From: Prevotella sp.
Lineage (GTDB): Bacteria; Bacteroidota; Bacteroidia; Bacteroidales; Dysgonomonadaceae
Length of the DNA stretch: 64,000 bases
NCBI GenBank assembly: GCA_031271965.1
Contig: JAISUS010000029.1
Location: forward strand, 1-64,000
Direction: 5' to 3'
The translations under genes were made by a program, and so were the position numbers. A model generated the notes under the pieces. That model saw only the letters and a list, made by a program, of their open reading frames with translations. It was not told the DNA's origin and made no database searches. This document shows, one piece after another, positions 44,783-53,930 of this stretch (position 1 is its first letter; each line of letters opens with the position of its first letter).

Positions 44783-45436
44783 ATGGCAGAAGTACAACAA
44801 TCGGGTGGCGAAGAGAAAAAAGGTAAACCCAAAAAACAGGTATTGAGGGTTGACTTTACACCAATGGTAGATATGAATATGTTATTGATCACATTCTTTA
44901 TGTTCTGTACAACGTTGAGCAAACCACAAATTATGGATATTGCGATGCCTACAGATCAGAAACTGACAGAAGAGGATCAAGTAAAGGTGAAAGAATCCAA
45001 AGCGATAACTCTCATCTTAGGGGCAGATGATAAATTGTATTATTATACAGGAATGCCTAATTATGCAGATTACACCTCATTGAAGGAGACTAATTATTCT
45101 CCCGAAGGTATTAGAAAAGTATTATTAGAGCGTAATGCATCTGTTGTTGCAAAGATGAAAGATCTGAGAAAAGAAAGAGCCGATAAAAAAATATCGGAAG
45201 AAGCTTTTAAAGAACAATCTAAAGAGATTAAAGATGATAAAGATGGACAGGTTGTGGTTATAAAACCTACATCGGAAGCTTCTTACAAAAATCTTGTTGA
45301 CGCTTTGGATGAAATGGCAATCTGTAGTATAGCAAAATATGCTATTGTGGATATGGCAGAAGGTGATCAGTTTTTACTTGAAAACCTGAAAACTAAAGGG
45401 GCTTATGGGGCTAGTGCTGCACCACCAAAACAGTAA
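44783..45436 (+). CDS. exbD: ExbD/TolR-type protein 2
   Basis: A 217-residue protein with the key Asp in FTPMVDMNMLLITFFMF. The periplasmic domain has an insertion rich in Lys/Glu (about 115-150) and ends SYKNLVDALDEMAICSIAKYAIVDMA. It differs from the first ExbD in its insert and C-terminus, so the two may form a mixed heterodimer in the ExbB channel rather than being redundant. Spacing of 34 bp indicates one operon. Confidence 0.9.
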   Translation: MAEVQQSGGEEKKGKPKKQVLRVDFTPMVDMNMLLITFFMFCTTLSKPQIMDIAMPTDQKLTEEDQVKVKESKAITLILGADDKLYYYTGMPNYADYTSLKETNYSPEGIRKVLLERNASVVAKMKDLRKERADKKISEEAFKEQSKEIKDDKDGQVVVIKPTSEASYKNLVDALDEMAICSIAKYAIVDMAEGDQFLLENLKTKGAYGASAAPPKQ

Positions 45437-45462
45437 TCACATTCTAAAAAAGGACTAAAATT

Positions 45463-46296
45463 ATGGGAAAAGACATTAAATTAAATTCCTCGGAATGGTG
45501 TGATGTGGTTTTTGAAGGTAAAAATAAGCAATATGGAGCCTACAGACTACGTCAGTCATCATCTAAGAGACACATTGTCGCATTTTTAGTAATTCTTCTT
45601 TTTGCGGGAATCGTATCGGCCCTTCCAGGTCTGATAAGTGAGATCAAGAAATTAACGCAAAATCAACAGGAGAACATCGACGAAACTTTTGAACTTTCAA
45701 ATATTCCTGTAGATCAGGAAATACCGGAAGAGAATAAGATTATGCAGGAAACTGCTCCCCCTCCTCCTCCATTGAAAACAACCGTTCAGTTCGTTCCGCC
45801 TACAATTGCTAAGGACGAAGAGGTTTCAGATAAAGATGTGATGAAATCGCAGGATGAAATACAGGAATCAAAAATCCAGATTTCGGTAGCATCTGTACAA
45901 GGAACTAGCGACAAAGGTGTTGATATTGCAGAATTGAGAGAACATAAGGTAATTGTCGAAGAAAAACCGGTTGAAGAAAAACCGTTTGTAACAGTAGAAC
46001 AGATGCCAACTTTCCCCGGAGGAGAGGTTGAAATGCAGAAGTTTATCCGTGACAATTTGAGATATCCTGTTGTTGCTCAGGAAGCAGGTATTCAAGGTCG
46101 TGTAACTCTTCGTTTCGTTGTATCCAAAACAGGAGCAATAGAAAATGTAACAGTTGTGCGTGGTATTGACCCATCATGTGACAAAGAAGCTGTCAGGGTG
46201 GTGCAGTCTATGCCTAAATGGATACCCGGAAAACAGAATGGTTTGAATGTGCCTGTGTACTTTAACCTTCCAATTCAATTCCGCCTGCAAAACTAA
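45463..46296 (+). CDS. tonB: TonB-family energy transducer
   Basis: A 277-residue protein. It has a cytoplasmic start with EWCDVVFEGKNKQYGAYRLR (typical of Bacteroidetes TonB), a membrane helix (about 36-56), a Pro-rich periplasmic stretch (APPPPPLK) and a C-terminal TonB domain (about 185-277: FPGGEVEMQKFI, YPVVAQEAGIQGRV, GAIENVTVVRG). It carries force from ExbBD to outer membrane receptors. A terminator hairpin follows before the next gene. Confidence 0.93.
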   Translation: MGKDIKLNSSEWCDVVFEGKNKQYGAYRLRQSSSKRHIVAFLVILLFAGIVSALPGLISEIKKLTQNQQENIDETFELSNIPVDQEIPEENKIMQETAPPPPPLKTTVQFVPPTIAKDEEVSDKDVMKSQDEIQESKIQISVASVQGTSDKGVDIAELREHKVIVEEKPVEEKPFVTVEQMPTFPGGEVEMQKFIRDNLRYPVVAQEAGIQGRVTLRFVVSKTGAIENVTVVRGIDPSCDKEAVRVVQSMPKWIPGKQNGLNVPVYFNLPIQFRLQN

Positions 46297-46347
46297 CGAT
46301 GAATATTTTGTGAAATATTTGTTATAGAGATTACAAATAAGATTTAG

Positions 46348-46392
46348 AAAGAAGAGAAGCTGGAATGAAAGACATCTTCTCTTCTTTTTTCC
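46348..46392 (+). terminator. Intrinsic terminator inside the tonB cluster
   Basis: AGAAGAGAAG (46350-46359) and CTTCTCTTCT (46376-46385) form a 10-bp stem, with TTTTTT following. Downstream genes must then be expressed by read-through or from an undetected promoter, which may lower PstS and TPR protein levels relative to TonB. Confidence 0.75.
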
Positions 46393-46405
46393 AATTTTAA
46401 GATAT

Positions 46406-46606
46406 ATGAAAGAAGGAAATAAGCTATCAGCAAAAACCATATATGGAATAGTCATGGTGCTCTTTTATTTGTGCATGTCCATTTTGGTTGTATTTACATC
46501 GGTTTTTAAGGAGTTTGTGCCTAATGACGTTATTCGTGTGATAATAGGTGTATTGTTCTTTGCATATGGCTTTTTCAGAGCCTACCGGGTATGGAAAGGC
46601 GTCTGA
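46406..46606 (+). CDS. Small two-helix membrane protein
   Basis: A 66-residue protein with two hydrophobic helices (about 10-32 and 40-58), a short polar turn (FVPNDVIR) and a basic C-terminus (RAYRVWKGV). It is plausible as a real gene because it sits between tonB and the PstS-like gene with no overlap, and small proteins in this position occur in other Bacteroidales (from memory). Function unknown; it may associate with the ExbBD complex. Confidence 0.65.
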   Translation: MKEGNKLSAKTIYGIVMVLFYLCMSILVVFTSVFKEFVPNDVIRVIIGVLFFAYGFFRAYRVWKGV

Positions 46607-46637
46607 ATTATCAAGAATTATCTGTAAAAAGTATGTT

Positions 46638-47621
46638 ATGAAAAATCTAAGTCTTATTATATGTGTAATATGTGTTTTCTTCTCATCTTGTGATAAAAAG
46701 AGAATAACACGGACCGATACCCTGACAAGCGGTGTAGCTACATTTGCTGTCGATGAGTGTTTTGCTCCAGTTATACAAGAACAAGTTGATGTCTTTGGGG
46801 CTTTGTATCCGCAAGCACTTATTGTTCCGCAATATACAAGTGAAAATGAGGTATTCAATTTGTTCATGAAGGATAGTCTGCGCCTAATAATTGCAGCTCG
46901 TGAACTTACGCCAAACGAAAAACAAATAATAAAAGACAGGGGACAGACCCTTCGTTCACAAAAGTTGGCGATAGATGGTCTTGCTCTTATTGTAAATAAA
47001 GAAAATAAAGATACTTTAATAACAGTATCTAATTTGAAAAAAATAATGACAGGAGAGATTCGTTCGTGGAAAGAACTGAATCCCAAATCGTCCCTTGGAG
47101 ACATTGCTGTGACTTTTGATAGTCCAAATTCGAGTACGGTAAGATTTGTTCGAGATTCAATATTACATACGGGACAGCAATTGGGCGATCATGTCAAAGC
47201 TAGGGCAGTAGATAGTATAAAAACAGCAGATTTGAAAGATCGGACTCCGAATCAACAGGTTATAGATTATGTTGCATCTAATCCTAACGCATTGGGTATA
47301 ATAGGAGTCAATTGGATCAGTAATCCGTCCGACTCTACAAATCTGAGTTTTATCAATAATATAAATGTGATGTCTGTAAGTAGAGAAGATATGGCTACAG
47401 CTGCAAATAGTTTTAAGCCTTTCGCTGCTTATTTGGTTCTGAAAAAATACCCTCTTACACGTGATATCTATATAATAATATCGGATGTAAGAGAAGGTTT
47501 ACCAGCAGGTTTTGTTCGTTTTGCAGCCGGTGAAAAAGGGCAAAGGATCATACTTAAGGCTGGACTTTATCCCGCAATAGTTCCTACAAGGCTGGTTCGA
47601 ATCAATCAAACATTAGATTAG
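46638..47621 (+). CDS. PstS-like phosphate-binding lipoprotein
   Basis: 327 residues from the ATG at 46638, chosen because it gives a clean lipoprotein signal (FFSSCDKK); longer frames overlap the preceding gene. The type II periplasmic-binding fold is visible (FAVDECFAPVIQEQVDVFGALYP; LIIAARELT; VRFVRDSI; NALGIIGVNWI). No pstCAB genes are near, so it is not an ordinary phosphate transporter subunit. Its association with ExbBD-TonB suggests an envelope role, with phosphate or another anion as ligand. Confidence 0.85.
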   Translation: MKNLSLIICVICVFFSSCDKKRITRTDTLTSGVATFAVDECFAPVIQEQVDVFGALYPQALIVPQYTSENEVFNLFMKDSLRLIIAARELTPNEKQIIKDRGQTLRSQKLAIDGLALIVNKENKDTLITVSNLKKIMTGEIRSWKELNPKSSLGDIAVTFDSPNSSTVRFVRDSILHTGQQLGDHVKARAVDSIKTADLKDRTPNQQVIDYVASNPNALGIIGVNWISNPSDSTNLSFINNINVMSVSREDMATAANSFKPFAAYLVLKKYPLTRDIYIIISDVREGLPAGFVRFAAGEKGQRIILKAGLYPAIVPTRLVRINQTLD

Positions 47622-47654
47622 AAGAGAAGAATATTAATCGTAAATAATTATAAG

Positions 47655-49304
47655 ATGAAAATGAAGTATTTTTTAGGCTCGTTACTGAGCTTCATTATTA
47701 GCATTACAGCGTTAGCTCAGAATAATCCCGGATATGATTATTTGAGTCTCGATGAGATCAAATTGGCGAAAGACTATTTTACAAAAAATTTGACAAAGTC
47801 TCCCGCTGAATATCATTTCTATTTAGGCGAAATAGCTTATAAAGAAGGAAATATGGCTGAAGCTAAATCTCAGTACGAAAAAGCTTCTTCGGCTAATGCG
47901 GAGTCTCCGTTTGGGGCTATTGGATTAGCAAAGCTAGAGCTAAAGTCGAACGCAAAAGAAGCGACTAAAACACTTACAGATATTCAGAAAAAAAACAAGA
48001 AAGATATATCTATCGGTTTAGCTGTTGCTAAAGCATTTCTAGATAATGGAATGACTGCGGAAACCACAAAGGTTATTCAAGAACTTCGTAAGGCGGATAA
48101 GAAATCTCCTTATTCTTATATTCTTGAGGGTGATATGTTAGCTAAAGAAAATAAACCGGGAGAAGCTGCCGCTCAGTATGATCAGGCTATATATAACGAT
48201 CCTAACAGTGTATTAGCATACATGAAAGGAGCAAAGGTTTATGAGTTTATCAATCGTAAAACAGCCACTGAATTATTGAGAAAAGCAATAGAAATTCGTC
48301 CTGATTATAAAATTGCATATAAAGATTTAGCTGACCTGAACTACAGAGAAGGTGTGTATGCTGAAGCGATCTCTGCATATAAAGAATTCTTTAGCGGAGG
48401 CGATTATACGATAGATGATATTCGTCGTTATGCCGGTGCTCAATTCTTTACAGGAAACTACGAAGATGCGAAAAAAGTTATAGCAGAAGGAATGCAGAAA
48501 GAACCAAATGATTTTGTATTGAATCGTTTGTTGATGTATAGTTTGAATGACTCTAAAGAATATGTAAAAGGGCTTGAAGTTGGTGATAAATTTTTTAGCT
48601 TACCTCTTAGACCGGGAATCGATACAGCCAAATATATTGTACAAGACTATTTGATTTATGGTAATCTGAAAAGTGAAAACGGAGATAAGAAAGGAGCTGT
48701 GGAGCAATTTAAAAAAGCCATTGAACTAGATCCTTCTAAAGTTGCTTTGCTTAAATCTATAGCATCTACAAGTGCGAGCGAAAAAGACTTTGAAGCTGCT
48801 GCAGAATACTACAACCAATACCTGAACATGGCAGGTGTCACAGCTACTGCTGAAGACTATTTCCAGTTAGGCAGTTATTATACTTCCGCTGGAGCGTCGT
48901 TATTTAGTAATGAAGATCCTGCAATCAAGGAAAAAGGTCTTGCTTTGTTGAAAAAAGCGGATGAAGCATACGCTAAGGTTGTAGAACTTAAGCCCGATAG
49001 CTATTTGGGTAATTATATGAGAGCCCGTGTGAACTACCAGATGGACCCTACTTCAGAGCAGGGATTGGCAAAGCAGTTCTATGAGAAGACAATCGAAACA
49101 CTTCTTGCTGATGCTGAACCTAATAAAAATGTTCTTATTGAATCATACAGCTACTTAAGCTACTATTATTATTTGCAATTTGATAAACATAAAAAAGCTG
49201 ATGATAAGGCTAAAGTGAAAGAATATGCAGGAAAAGTTCTTGAATTTGATCCTGAAAACAGTAACGGTAAACAATTATTTGATTGGGCAAGTGGCAAACA
49301 ATAA
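47655..49304 (+). CDS. TPR-repeat exported protein
   Basis: A 549-residue protein with a signal peptide (cut near ALAQ) and about ten tetratricopeptide-like helical pairs along its length (AEYHFYLGEIAYKEGNMAEAK, PEAAAQYDQAI-like, KNVLIESYSYLSYYYYLQF). It is a periplasmic scaffold by inference. It ends the cluster with ExbBD-TonB-PstS-like, 33 bp after the PstS-like gene, and is followed by a terminator. Confidence 0.88.
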   Translation: MKMKYFLGSLLSFIISITALAQNNPGYDYLSLDEIKLAKDYFTKNLTKSPAEYHFYLGEIAYKEGNMAEAKSQYEKASSANAESPFGAIGLAKLELKSNAKEATKTLTDIQKKNKKDISIGLAVAKAFLDNGMTAETTKVIQELRKADKKSPYSYILEGDMLAKENKPGEAAAQYDQAIYNDPNSVLAYMKGAKVYEFINRKTATELLRKAIEIRPDYKIAYKDLADLNYREGVYAEAISAYKEFFSGGDYTIDDIRRYAGAQFFTGNYEDAKKVIAEGMQKEPNDFVLNRLLMYSLNDSKEYVKGLEVGDKFFSLPLRPGIDTAKYIVQDYLIYGNLKSENGDKKGAVEQFKKAIELDPSKVALLKSIASTSASEKDFEAAAEYYNQYLNMAGVTATAEDYFQLGSYYTSAGASLFSNEDPAIKEKGLALLKKADEAYAKVVELKPDSYLGNYMRARVNYQMDPTSEQGLAKQFYEKTIETLLADAEPNKNVLIESYSYLSYYYYLQFDKHKKADDKAKVKEYAGKVLEFDPENSNGKQLFDWASGKQ

Positions 49305-49319
49305 GATAATAAAATAATA

Positions 49320-49357
49320 TTGAGCCTGCGCTGAAGAGTGCAGGCTTATTTTTTTAT
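49320..49357 (+). terminator. Intrinsic terminator of the tonB cluster
   Basis: AGCCTGC...GCAGGCT with a 10-nt loop and the T-rich tail TATTTTTTT. Confidence 0.85.
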
Positions 49358-49390
49358 AATTATTATGATTCTGAGATACAGAAAAAATAG

Positions 49391-49514
49391 TATCTTTGCA
49401 TCCAATTGAGTGGATAGATTTGTATAGATTGCAACCACATGAAAAAATGCTAAAACATTTTCTACTGCACATACATCTCTTCCTGTTTTTATTAACAGTT
49501 TAATTAATTGCACA
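49391..49514 (+). promoter_or_regulatory. metK promoter and leader
   Basis: The -7 box TATCTTTG (49391-49398) starts a leader of ~110 nt. It contains GCAACC (49431-49436) and TGCTAAAA (49448-49455), words reminiscent of SAM-sensing RNAs, and can pair GTGG/CCAC and AAAATG/CATTTT. I could not fit it to a known SAM riboswitch class. Confidence 0.4.
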
Positions 49515-50783
49515 ATGAGTTATTTATTTACATCTGAGTCGGTTTCGGAAGGACATCCGGATAAAGTTGCCGATCAGATATCAGATTCCTTGCTGGATGA
49601 GTTTTTAGCTTATGATGAAAACTCTAAAGTAGCATGTGAAACATTGGTTACTACAGGTCAGGTTGTTCTGGCCGGGGAGGTAAAGTCGAAAGCATATATA
49701 GATATTCCTGAAACAACGCGCAGGGTAATAGAACGTATAGGATATACAAAAAGTGAATATCAATTCGAAGCCCAATCGTGTGGAGTTTTGTCCGCTATAC
49801 ACGAACAATCGGATGATATAAACAGAGGTGTCGATGGTAAATCCGATCCAATGGATCAAGGAGCCGGAGATCAGGGTATGATGTTTGGTTATGCAACCGG
49901 TGAAACCGATAATTATATGCCATTGGCCTTGGATCTGTCTCACGCTTTGTTACTGGAACTTGCTGCAATACGTAAGAACGAACTTGCTCTAATGCCGTAT
50001 CTTCGTCCGGATGCAAAATCTCAGGTTACTATCGAGTATGATGACGATGGAACACCTTTGCGTATAGATACTATTGTTATTTCTACTCAACATGATGATT
50101 TTGCGGATGATGACACTATGCAAAAAAAGATAAAGGATGATGTTATTAATGTTCTTATTCCTCGTGTCAAGGCGAAATACAGCTTCAGAGAAGATATAGC
50201 TAAATTATTTACGGATCGGATTACGTACCATGTTAACCCTACCGGACGTTTTGTTATAGGAGGACCTCATGGTGACACCGGACTTACCGGACGTAAGATT
50301 ATTGTAGATACTTATGGTGGTAAAGGTGCACACGGAGGTGGAGCATTTTCGGGAAAAGACCCCTCCAAGGTTGACCGCTCGGCAGCGTATGCAGCTCGCC
50401 ATATCGCGAAAAATTTGGTGGCTGCAGGCATATCCTCTGAAGTATTAGTTCAGGTTTCCTACGCAATAGGGGTAGCCAAACCCATGAATATTTATGTGAA
50501 TACATATGGGAAAAGCAATGTTGCACTTACAGACGGAGAAATAGCGAAAAAAGTAGAGACTCTATTTGATATGCGTCCGAAGGCAATTGAGCAACGTTTA
50601 AAACTAAGAAATCCAATTTATGCAGAAACTGCGGCGTACGGACATATGGGGCGTAATCCGGAAGTAGTTGTTAAACAGTTTAAATCTCGTTACAACCCTG
50701 ATGGTATAGCAAGGGAAGTGGAATTGTTTACATGGGAAAAACTGGATTATGTAGATGTAATAAAGCAAGAATTTAATTTGTAA
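49515..50783 (+). CDS. metK: S-adenosylmethionine synthetase
   Basis: A 422-residue enzyme. The signature regions are present: [30 protein letters not shown] and [15 protein letters not shown]. It combines methionine and ATP into SAM. It is ~35 residues longer than the E. coli form, with an insertion around 120-210 as in Bacteroidetes homologues. It has its own promoter and a leader with possible regulation by SAM. Confidence 0.97.
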   Translation: MSYLFTSESVSEGHPDKVADQISDSLLDEFLAYDENSKVACETLVTTGQVVLAGEVKSKAYIDIPETTRRVIERIGYTKSEYQFEAQSCGVLSAIHEQSDDINRGVDGKSDPMDQGAGDQGMMFGYATGETDNYMPLALDLSHALLLELAAIRKNELALMPYLRPDAKSQVTIEYDDDGTPLRIDTIVISTQHDDFADDDTMQKKIKDDVINVLIPRVKAKYSFREDIAKLFTDRITYHVNPTGRFVIGGPHGDTGLTGRKIIVDTYGGKGAHGGGAFSGKDPSKVDRSAAYAARHIAKNLVAAGISSEVLVQVSYAIGVAKPMNIYVNTYGKSNVALTDGEIAKKVETLFDMRPKAIEQRLKLRNPIYAETAAYGHMGRNPEVVVKQFKSRYNPDGIAREVELFTWEKLDYVDVIKQEFNL

Positions 50784-50790
50784 TAATCGT

Positions 50791-50834
50791 AGAAGGCATA
50801 TATTCGCCTGAAGGGGGGGATATATGCCTTTTGG
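50791..50834 (+). terminator. Intrinsic terminator of metK
   Basis: AAGGCATATA...TATATGCCTTTT: a 10-bp stem around a purine-rich loop, ending only 9 bp before the next start codon. The T run is short, so termination may be partial. Confidence 0.6.
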
Positions 50835-50842
50835 TATATATA

Positions 50843-51700
50843 ATGAAAGACTCCATCCCGTATATAAATTCTATTGTAGTAGATAGCCTTGCGACGCAAG
50901 ACTCTTTACCTCAACAGAATTTTAGCCCTTTCGGGGCAGAGATGGCTAAAATTGTAACAGCTTATACTGAGAAGGACAGTAAGGTAGATACTTCAAGGCA
51001 CTATGGTAGTAAATTACCATTCAGTATGGAGAATACAGATGGTGTCTTTGTTTTAATTCTGTTCTGTTTCCTATGTTTCACCCATATATATAATGGAGGT
51101 ATTTCTTTTCTTAAAGAGAATCTCTCTCTCCTGTTTCGGTCCGAGAAAGAAAAGCGGATACATAAGCAGACTACAGTTAAAGATATATTATATGGGTATT
51201 TTCTTGTGTTTCAGGCTATAGTCTTGATTGCTATTTGCGTGTATGATGTGTTTGTCGAATATGATTCTTCAGAGGTAGCCCACACCCCTTTCCTTACCGT
51301 TGTCACTTTTATTTTGGCAATAGGTCTTTTTCTGGGAGCCAAGGACTTTATATATAAAATTATTGGCTATATATTCGATCAGCAAAAACTTATGAGAACA
51401 TGGCGGAGAGTTTTTGTCGTCAGCATAGAGATATTGGGGGTATTATATTTTATACCAACGCTGTTGCTTATATACTCCAATTATTACCATTTAGAAATTC
51501 TAGTGTTTATGCTTCTATTGTTTCTAATAGTTCAAATAACACTTTTTTACCAAATAATAATCTTTTTTGTTAATCAAAAATTTAACTTTTTGTATTTGAT
51601 TGCATACCTTTGCACTTTCGAAATATTACCGTATATATTTTTATCAACAGGATTGATTTATTTATATAGAACAGACATATTTAACACATTATGGCTTTAA
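50843..51700 (+). CDS. DUF4271-family membrane protein
   Basis: 285 residues from the ATG at 50843. The N-terminal ~70 residues are soluble, followed by about six membrane helices (FVLILFCFLCF..., FLVFQAIVLIAIC, FLTVVTFILAIGLFLG, VSIEILGVLYFIPTLLLIY and two more). I recognise it as DUF4271, which in Bacteroidetes regularly precedes hemD. Its 3' end overlaps hemD by 10 bp. Function unknown, possibly linked to tetrapyrrole metabolism. Confidence 0.83.
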   Translation: MKDSIPYINSIVVDSLATQDSLPQQNFSPFGAEMAKIVTAYTEKDSKVDTSRHYGSKLPFSMENTDGVFVLILFCFLCFTHIYNGGISFLKENLSLLFRSEKEKRIHKQTTVKDILYGYFLVFQAIVLIAICVYDVFVEYDSSEVAHTPFLTVVTFILAIGLFLGAKDFIYKIIGYIFDQQKLMRTWRRVFVVSIEILGVLYFIPTLLLIYSNYYHLEILVFMLLLFLIVQITLFYQIIIFFVNQKFNFLYLIAYLCTFEILPYIFLSTGLIYLYRTDIFNTLWL

Positions 51701-52449
51701 AGATAAAGAAGATTATGATATCGCAGCCGGCGCCATCTACAGAGAAGTCGCCGTATTATGATATTGCCGAAAAATATCATTTACAGCTGGATTTTCGCCC
51801 TTTTATCAGAGTCGAAGGCTTAGATGCTAAGGAATTTAGACAGCAGCGTATTAATATACAGGATTATACAGCTGTTGTATTTACCGCAAGAGTTGCTATC
51901 GATCATTTTTTTGCATTGTGTGAGGAACTTAGAATCACAATGCCTGAAACAATGAAATATTTCTGTATTTCTGAAGCTGTAGCTCTGTACCTTCAGAAAT
52001 ATATTGTATATAGGAAACGTAAAATATTTTTCAGTACAACTGGCAAAATGGATGGCTTGTCTTCTGCTTTGACTAAACATAACAAGGAGAAATTTTTAGT
52101 TCCGGTGTCGGATGTGCATACTGAGGATTTGACATCAGTGCTAGATGAAAAGAAAGTAGATTATACAAAATCTATTATGTACCGGACTGTGAGTAACGAG
52201 TTTACCGAAGAAGAGGTATTGTCTTATGACATGTTGATTTTCTTTAGTCCGGCGGGTATAGTTTCTTTATTCAAAAATGCTCCGAATTTTGAACAAGGAG
52301 AAAAAGCTATAGGTGCATTTGGCGGATCTACAGCAAAATCAGTGCGTGACGCAGGTCTGAGGCTTGATTGTGAGGCTCCTTTACCTGGAGTTACGTCAAT
52401 GACTGCAGCTCTTGAAGCTTTTATAAAAGAAAACCATAAGTCAAAATAA
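51691..52449 (+). CDS. hemD: Uroporphyrinogen-III synthase
   Basis: A 252-residue protein of the low-similarity HemD fold: two alpha/beta domains joined by a beta ladder (KKIMISQPAP, VVFTARVAIDHFF, FLVPVSD, LIFFSPAGIVSLF, AIGAFGGSTAKSV). It cyclises hydroxymethylbilane with ring D inversion. Overlap with the DUF4271 gene indicates coupling. The other heme genes are not in the window. Confidence 0.87.
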   Translation: MALKIKKIMISQPAPSTEKSPYYDIAEKYHLQLDFRPFIRVEGLDAKEFRQQRINIQDYTAVVFTARVAIDHFFALCEELRITMPETMKYFCISEAVALYLQKYIVYRKRKIFFSTTGKMDGLSSALTKHNKEKFLVPVSDVHTEDLTSVLDEKKVDYTKSIMYRTVSNEFTEEEVLSYDMLIFFSPAGIVSLFKNAPNFEQGEKAIGAFGGSTAKSVRDAGLRLDCEAPLPGVTSMTAALEAFIKENHKSK

Positions 52450-52470
52450 AAACCGGCGAATTAAATACGA

Positions 52471-52507
52471 GGAGCTTAACTTGATATAGGTTAAGCTTTT
52501 TTTATAT
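52471..52507 (+). terminator. Intrinsic terminator of DUF4271-hemD
   Basis: AGCTTAAC (52473-52480) pairs with GTTAAGCT (52490-52497); TTTTTTT follows. Confidence 0.8.
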
Positions 52508-52513
52508 AAGCGT

Positions 52514-53212
52514 ATGATTATTAATGATAAGGAATTGGGGGAGATCAGGCTTGTTAAGAATGCCCGTGCCCGTAAGATAATTGTCCGAAAAAAAGATGGT
52601 TATCTGCAACTTACGCATCCTTCTTCTGTAACTATAACGTATATAGAAAAAACGATAGAGGAAATGCGCCCTCGCCTTATTTCATTAATTGAGAAAAATA
52701 CTGATAAATTAAAGTTTTCGCCACAAACAGAATTCCATACATACAGCTTTTCTTTGAGAATTGTGGAAAGTAATTCGACCTCTAACTTCTATACTAATCT
52801 GAAAGATGGTGTATTATCTGTTTCCTGCCCCTCTGGCACTGATTTTGAAAAACCATCAGTTCAAAATTTAATTCTGAAACATATAGAAAAAGCCTTACGA
52901 TACGAGGCTAACCGTTTGTTGCCGGCAAAGGTGAAACTTTTCGCACAAAGATGTGGTTTTACCGTTTCGGATGTGAAAATTAATAAAAGCCGGACCCGGT
53001 GGGGTAGTTGTTCGTCAAAAAAAAGTATCAATCTTTCATATTATTGTATGCTCTTGCCGGAACACCTTATAAATCATGTTATCTTACACGAACTTTGCCA
53101 TACAGTGGAAATGAATCATGGCGACCGTTTTTGGCAGTTACTGGATAAAGTCACAGAAGGTAAATCCAAAGAGTATACAAAAGAATTGAAAGCTTTTAAA
53201 ACTCTTATATAA
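52514..53212 (+). CDS. YgjP-like (DUF45/SprT-type) zinc metallopeptidase
   Basis: A 232-residue protein. The zinc site is HELCH (192-196) followed by NHGDRFW (201-207), in the YgjP/WLM arrangement. NKSRTRWGSCSSKK (157-170) is the strand-loop typical of this family. E. coli YgjP lacks a firm function; a protease activity is inferred from the motif. Its stop codon TAA (53210-53212) is the target site of the adjacent MITE, which begins at the next base. Confidence 0.88.
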   Translation: MIINDKELGEIRLVKNARARKIIVRKKDGYLQLTHPSSVTITYIEKTIEEMRPRLISLIEKNTDKLKFSPQTEFHTYSFSLRIVESNSTSNFYTNLKDGVLSVSCPSGTDFEKPSVQNLILKHIEKALRYEANRLLPAKVKLFAQRCGFTVSDVKINKSRTRWGSCSSKKSINLSYYCMLLPEHLINHVILHELCHTVEMNHGDRFWQLLDKVTEGKSKEYTKELKAFKTLI

Positions 53213-53406
53213 GAGTCTGTTTAAATTTTATAGCAAATCTTTTTTATAGCAATTTTTAGAAGGATTTTATCATTTTTACTAGCGGGTTTAGCGGGCTAAA
53301 CCAAGAGGAAAAAGGGTAAAATACGCTAAAAAGAGCAGAAAAAAGTTGCTAAGAATTATTTATGGGAGCCTATAATGAAAATTTTCGCTAAAATTTAAAC
53401 AGGCTC
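53213..53406. mobile_element. MITE-like element, copy 2 (194 bp)
   Basis: The same length and ends as the copy at 41181, in the same orientation. TAA is duplicated on both sides (53210-53212, 53407-53409); the left duplication is the stop codon of the YgjP-like gene. The original gap between the two convergent stop codons would have been about 1 bp. Both genes therefore remain intact. Confidence 0.88.
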
Positions 53407-53410
53407 TAAA

Positions 53411-53896
53411 TCAATCGAATAAAGAATCGGCACCAAAACCTACCGGTAGCAAAGCTTTGGCAGATTCTAATTCATAGATTTTATTTTCTCCATATAAAAT
53501 TACTTTTATTGGGCGATTGTATCTGTTTTCAACTTCCAATAAAACCTGCCTGCATCCTCCACAAGGACTGCACGGGTTGGCAGTGAACTCTCCTTCACTA
53601 TTGCATGCAGCTACGGCTATCGTTTCTACTGCAACATCTGGATATTGGGCATTGGCATGGAAAACGGTCACTCTTTCAGCACATAATCCTGAGGGATAAG
53701 CTGCATTTTCTTGGTTGTTGCCGCTTATGATTTCGCCATTAGAGAGAAGAATAGCTGCTCCTACATGAAAATTGGAATAAGGGGCGTATGCCCTTTTTGT
53801 GGCGGATTTAGCTTCATTTATAAGTTTTTTTATAGCTTCAGTACTTTCTTCGTAGTTGTAAACGAGTATCTTTGTTGTTAAATTTAAACTTTCCAT
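53411..53896 (-). CDS. cdd: Cytidine deaminase
   Basis: A 161-residue tetrameric-type deaminase. Zinc ligands are C72 in LCAERV, with the catalytic Glu74, and C109 and C112 in PCSPCGGCRQV. It converts cytidine or deoxycytidine to the uridine form in pyrimidine salvage. Its stop lies 4 bp beyond the MITE, and the element was probably inserted just after both convergent genes ended. Confidence 0.95.
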   Translation of the reverse strand: MESLNLTTKILVYNYEESTEAIKKLINEAKSATKRAYAPYSNFHVGAAILLSNGEIISGNNQENAAYPSGLCAERVTVFHANAQYPDVAVETIAVAACNSEGEFTANPCSPCGGCRQVLLEVENRYNRPIKVILYGENKIYELESAKALLPVGFGADSLFD

Positions 53897-53930
53897 ATTT
53901 GCTGCTGTTATTTATATAAACATTAAATAT

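Noticed and set aside
46427-47104. 225-residue minus-strand open frame across the small membrane gene and PstS-like gene
   Set aside because: It overlaps two well-supported genes on the other strand and shows no recognisable domain.
46638-47621. High-affinity phosphate transport operon
   Set aside because: The PstS-like protein lacks pstC, pstA, pstB and phoU neighbours, so I kept only the binding-protein call.
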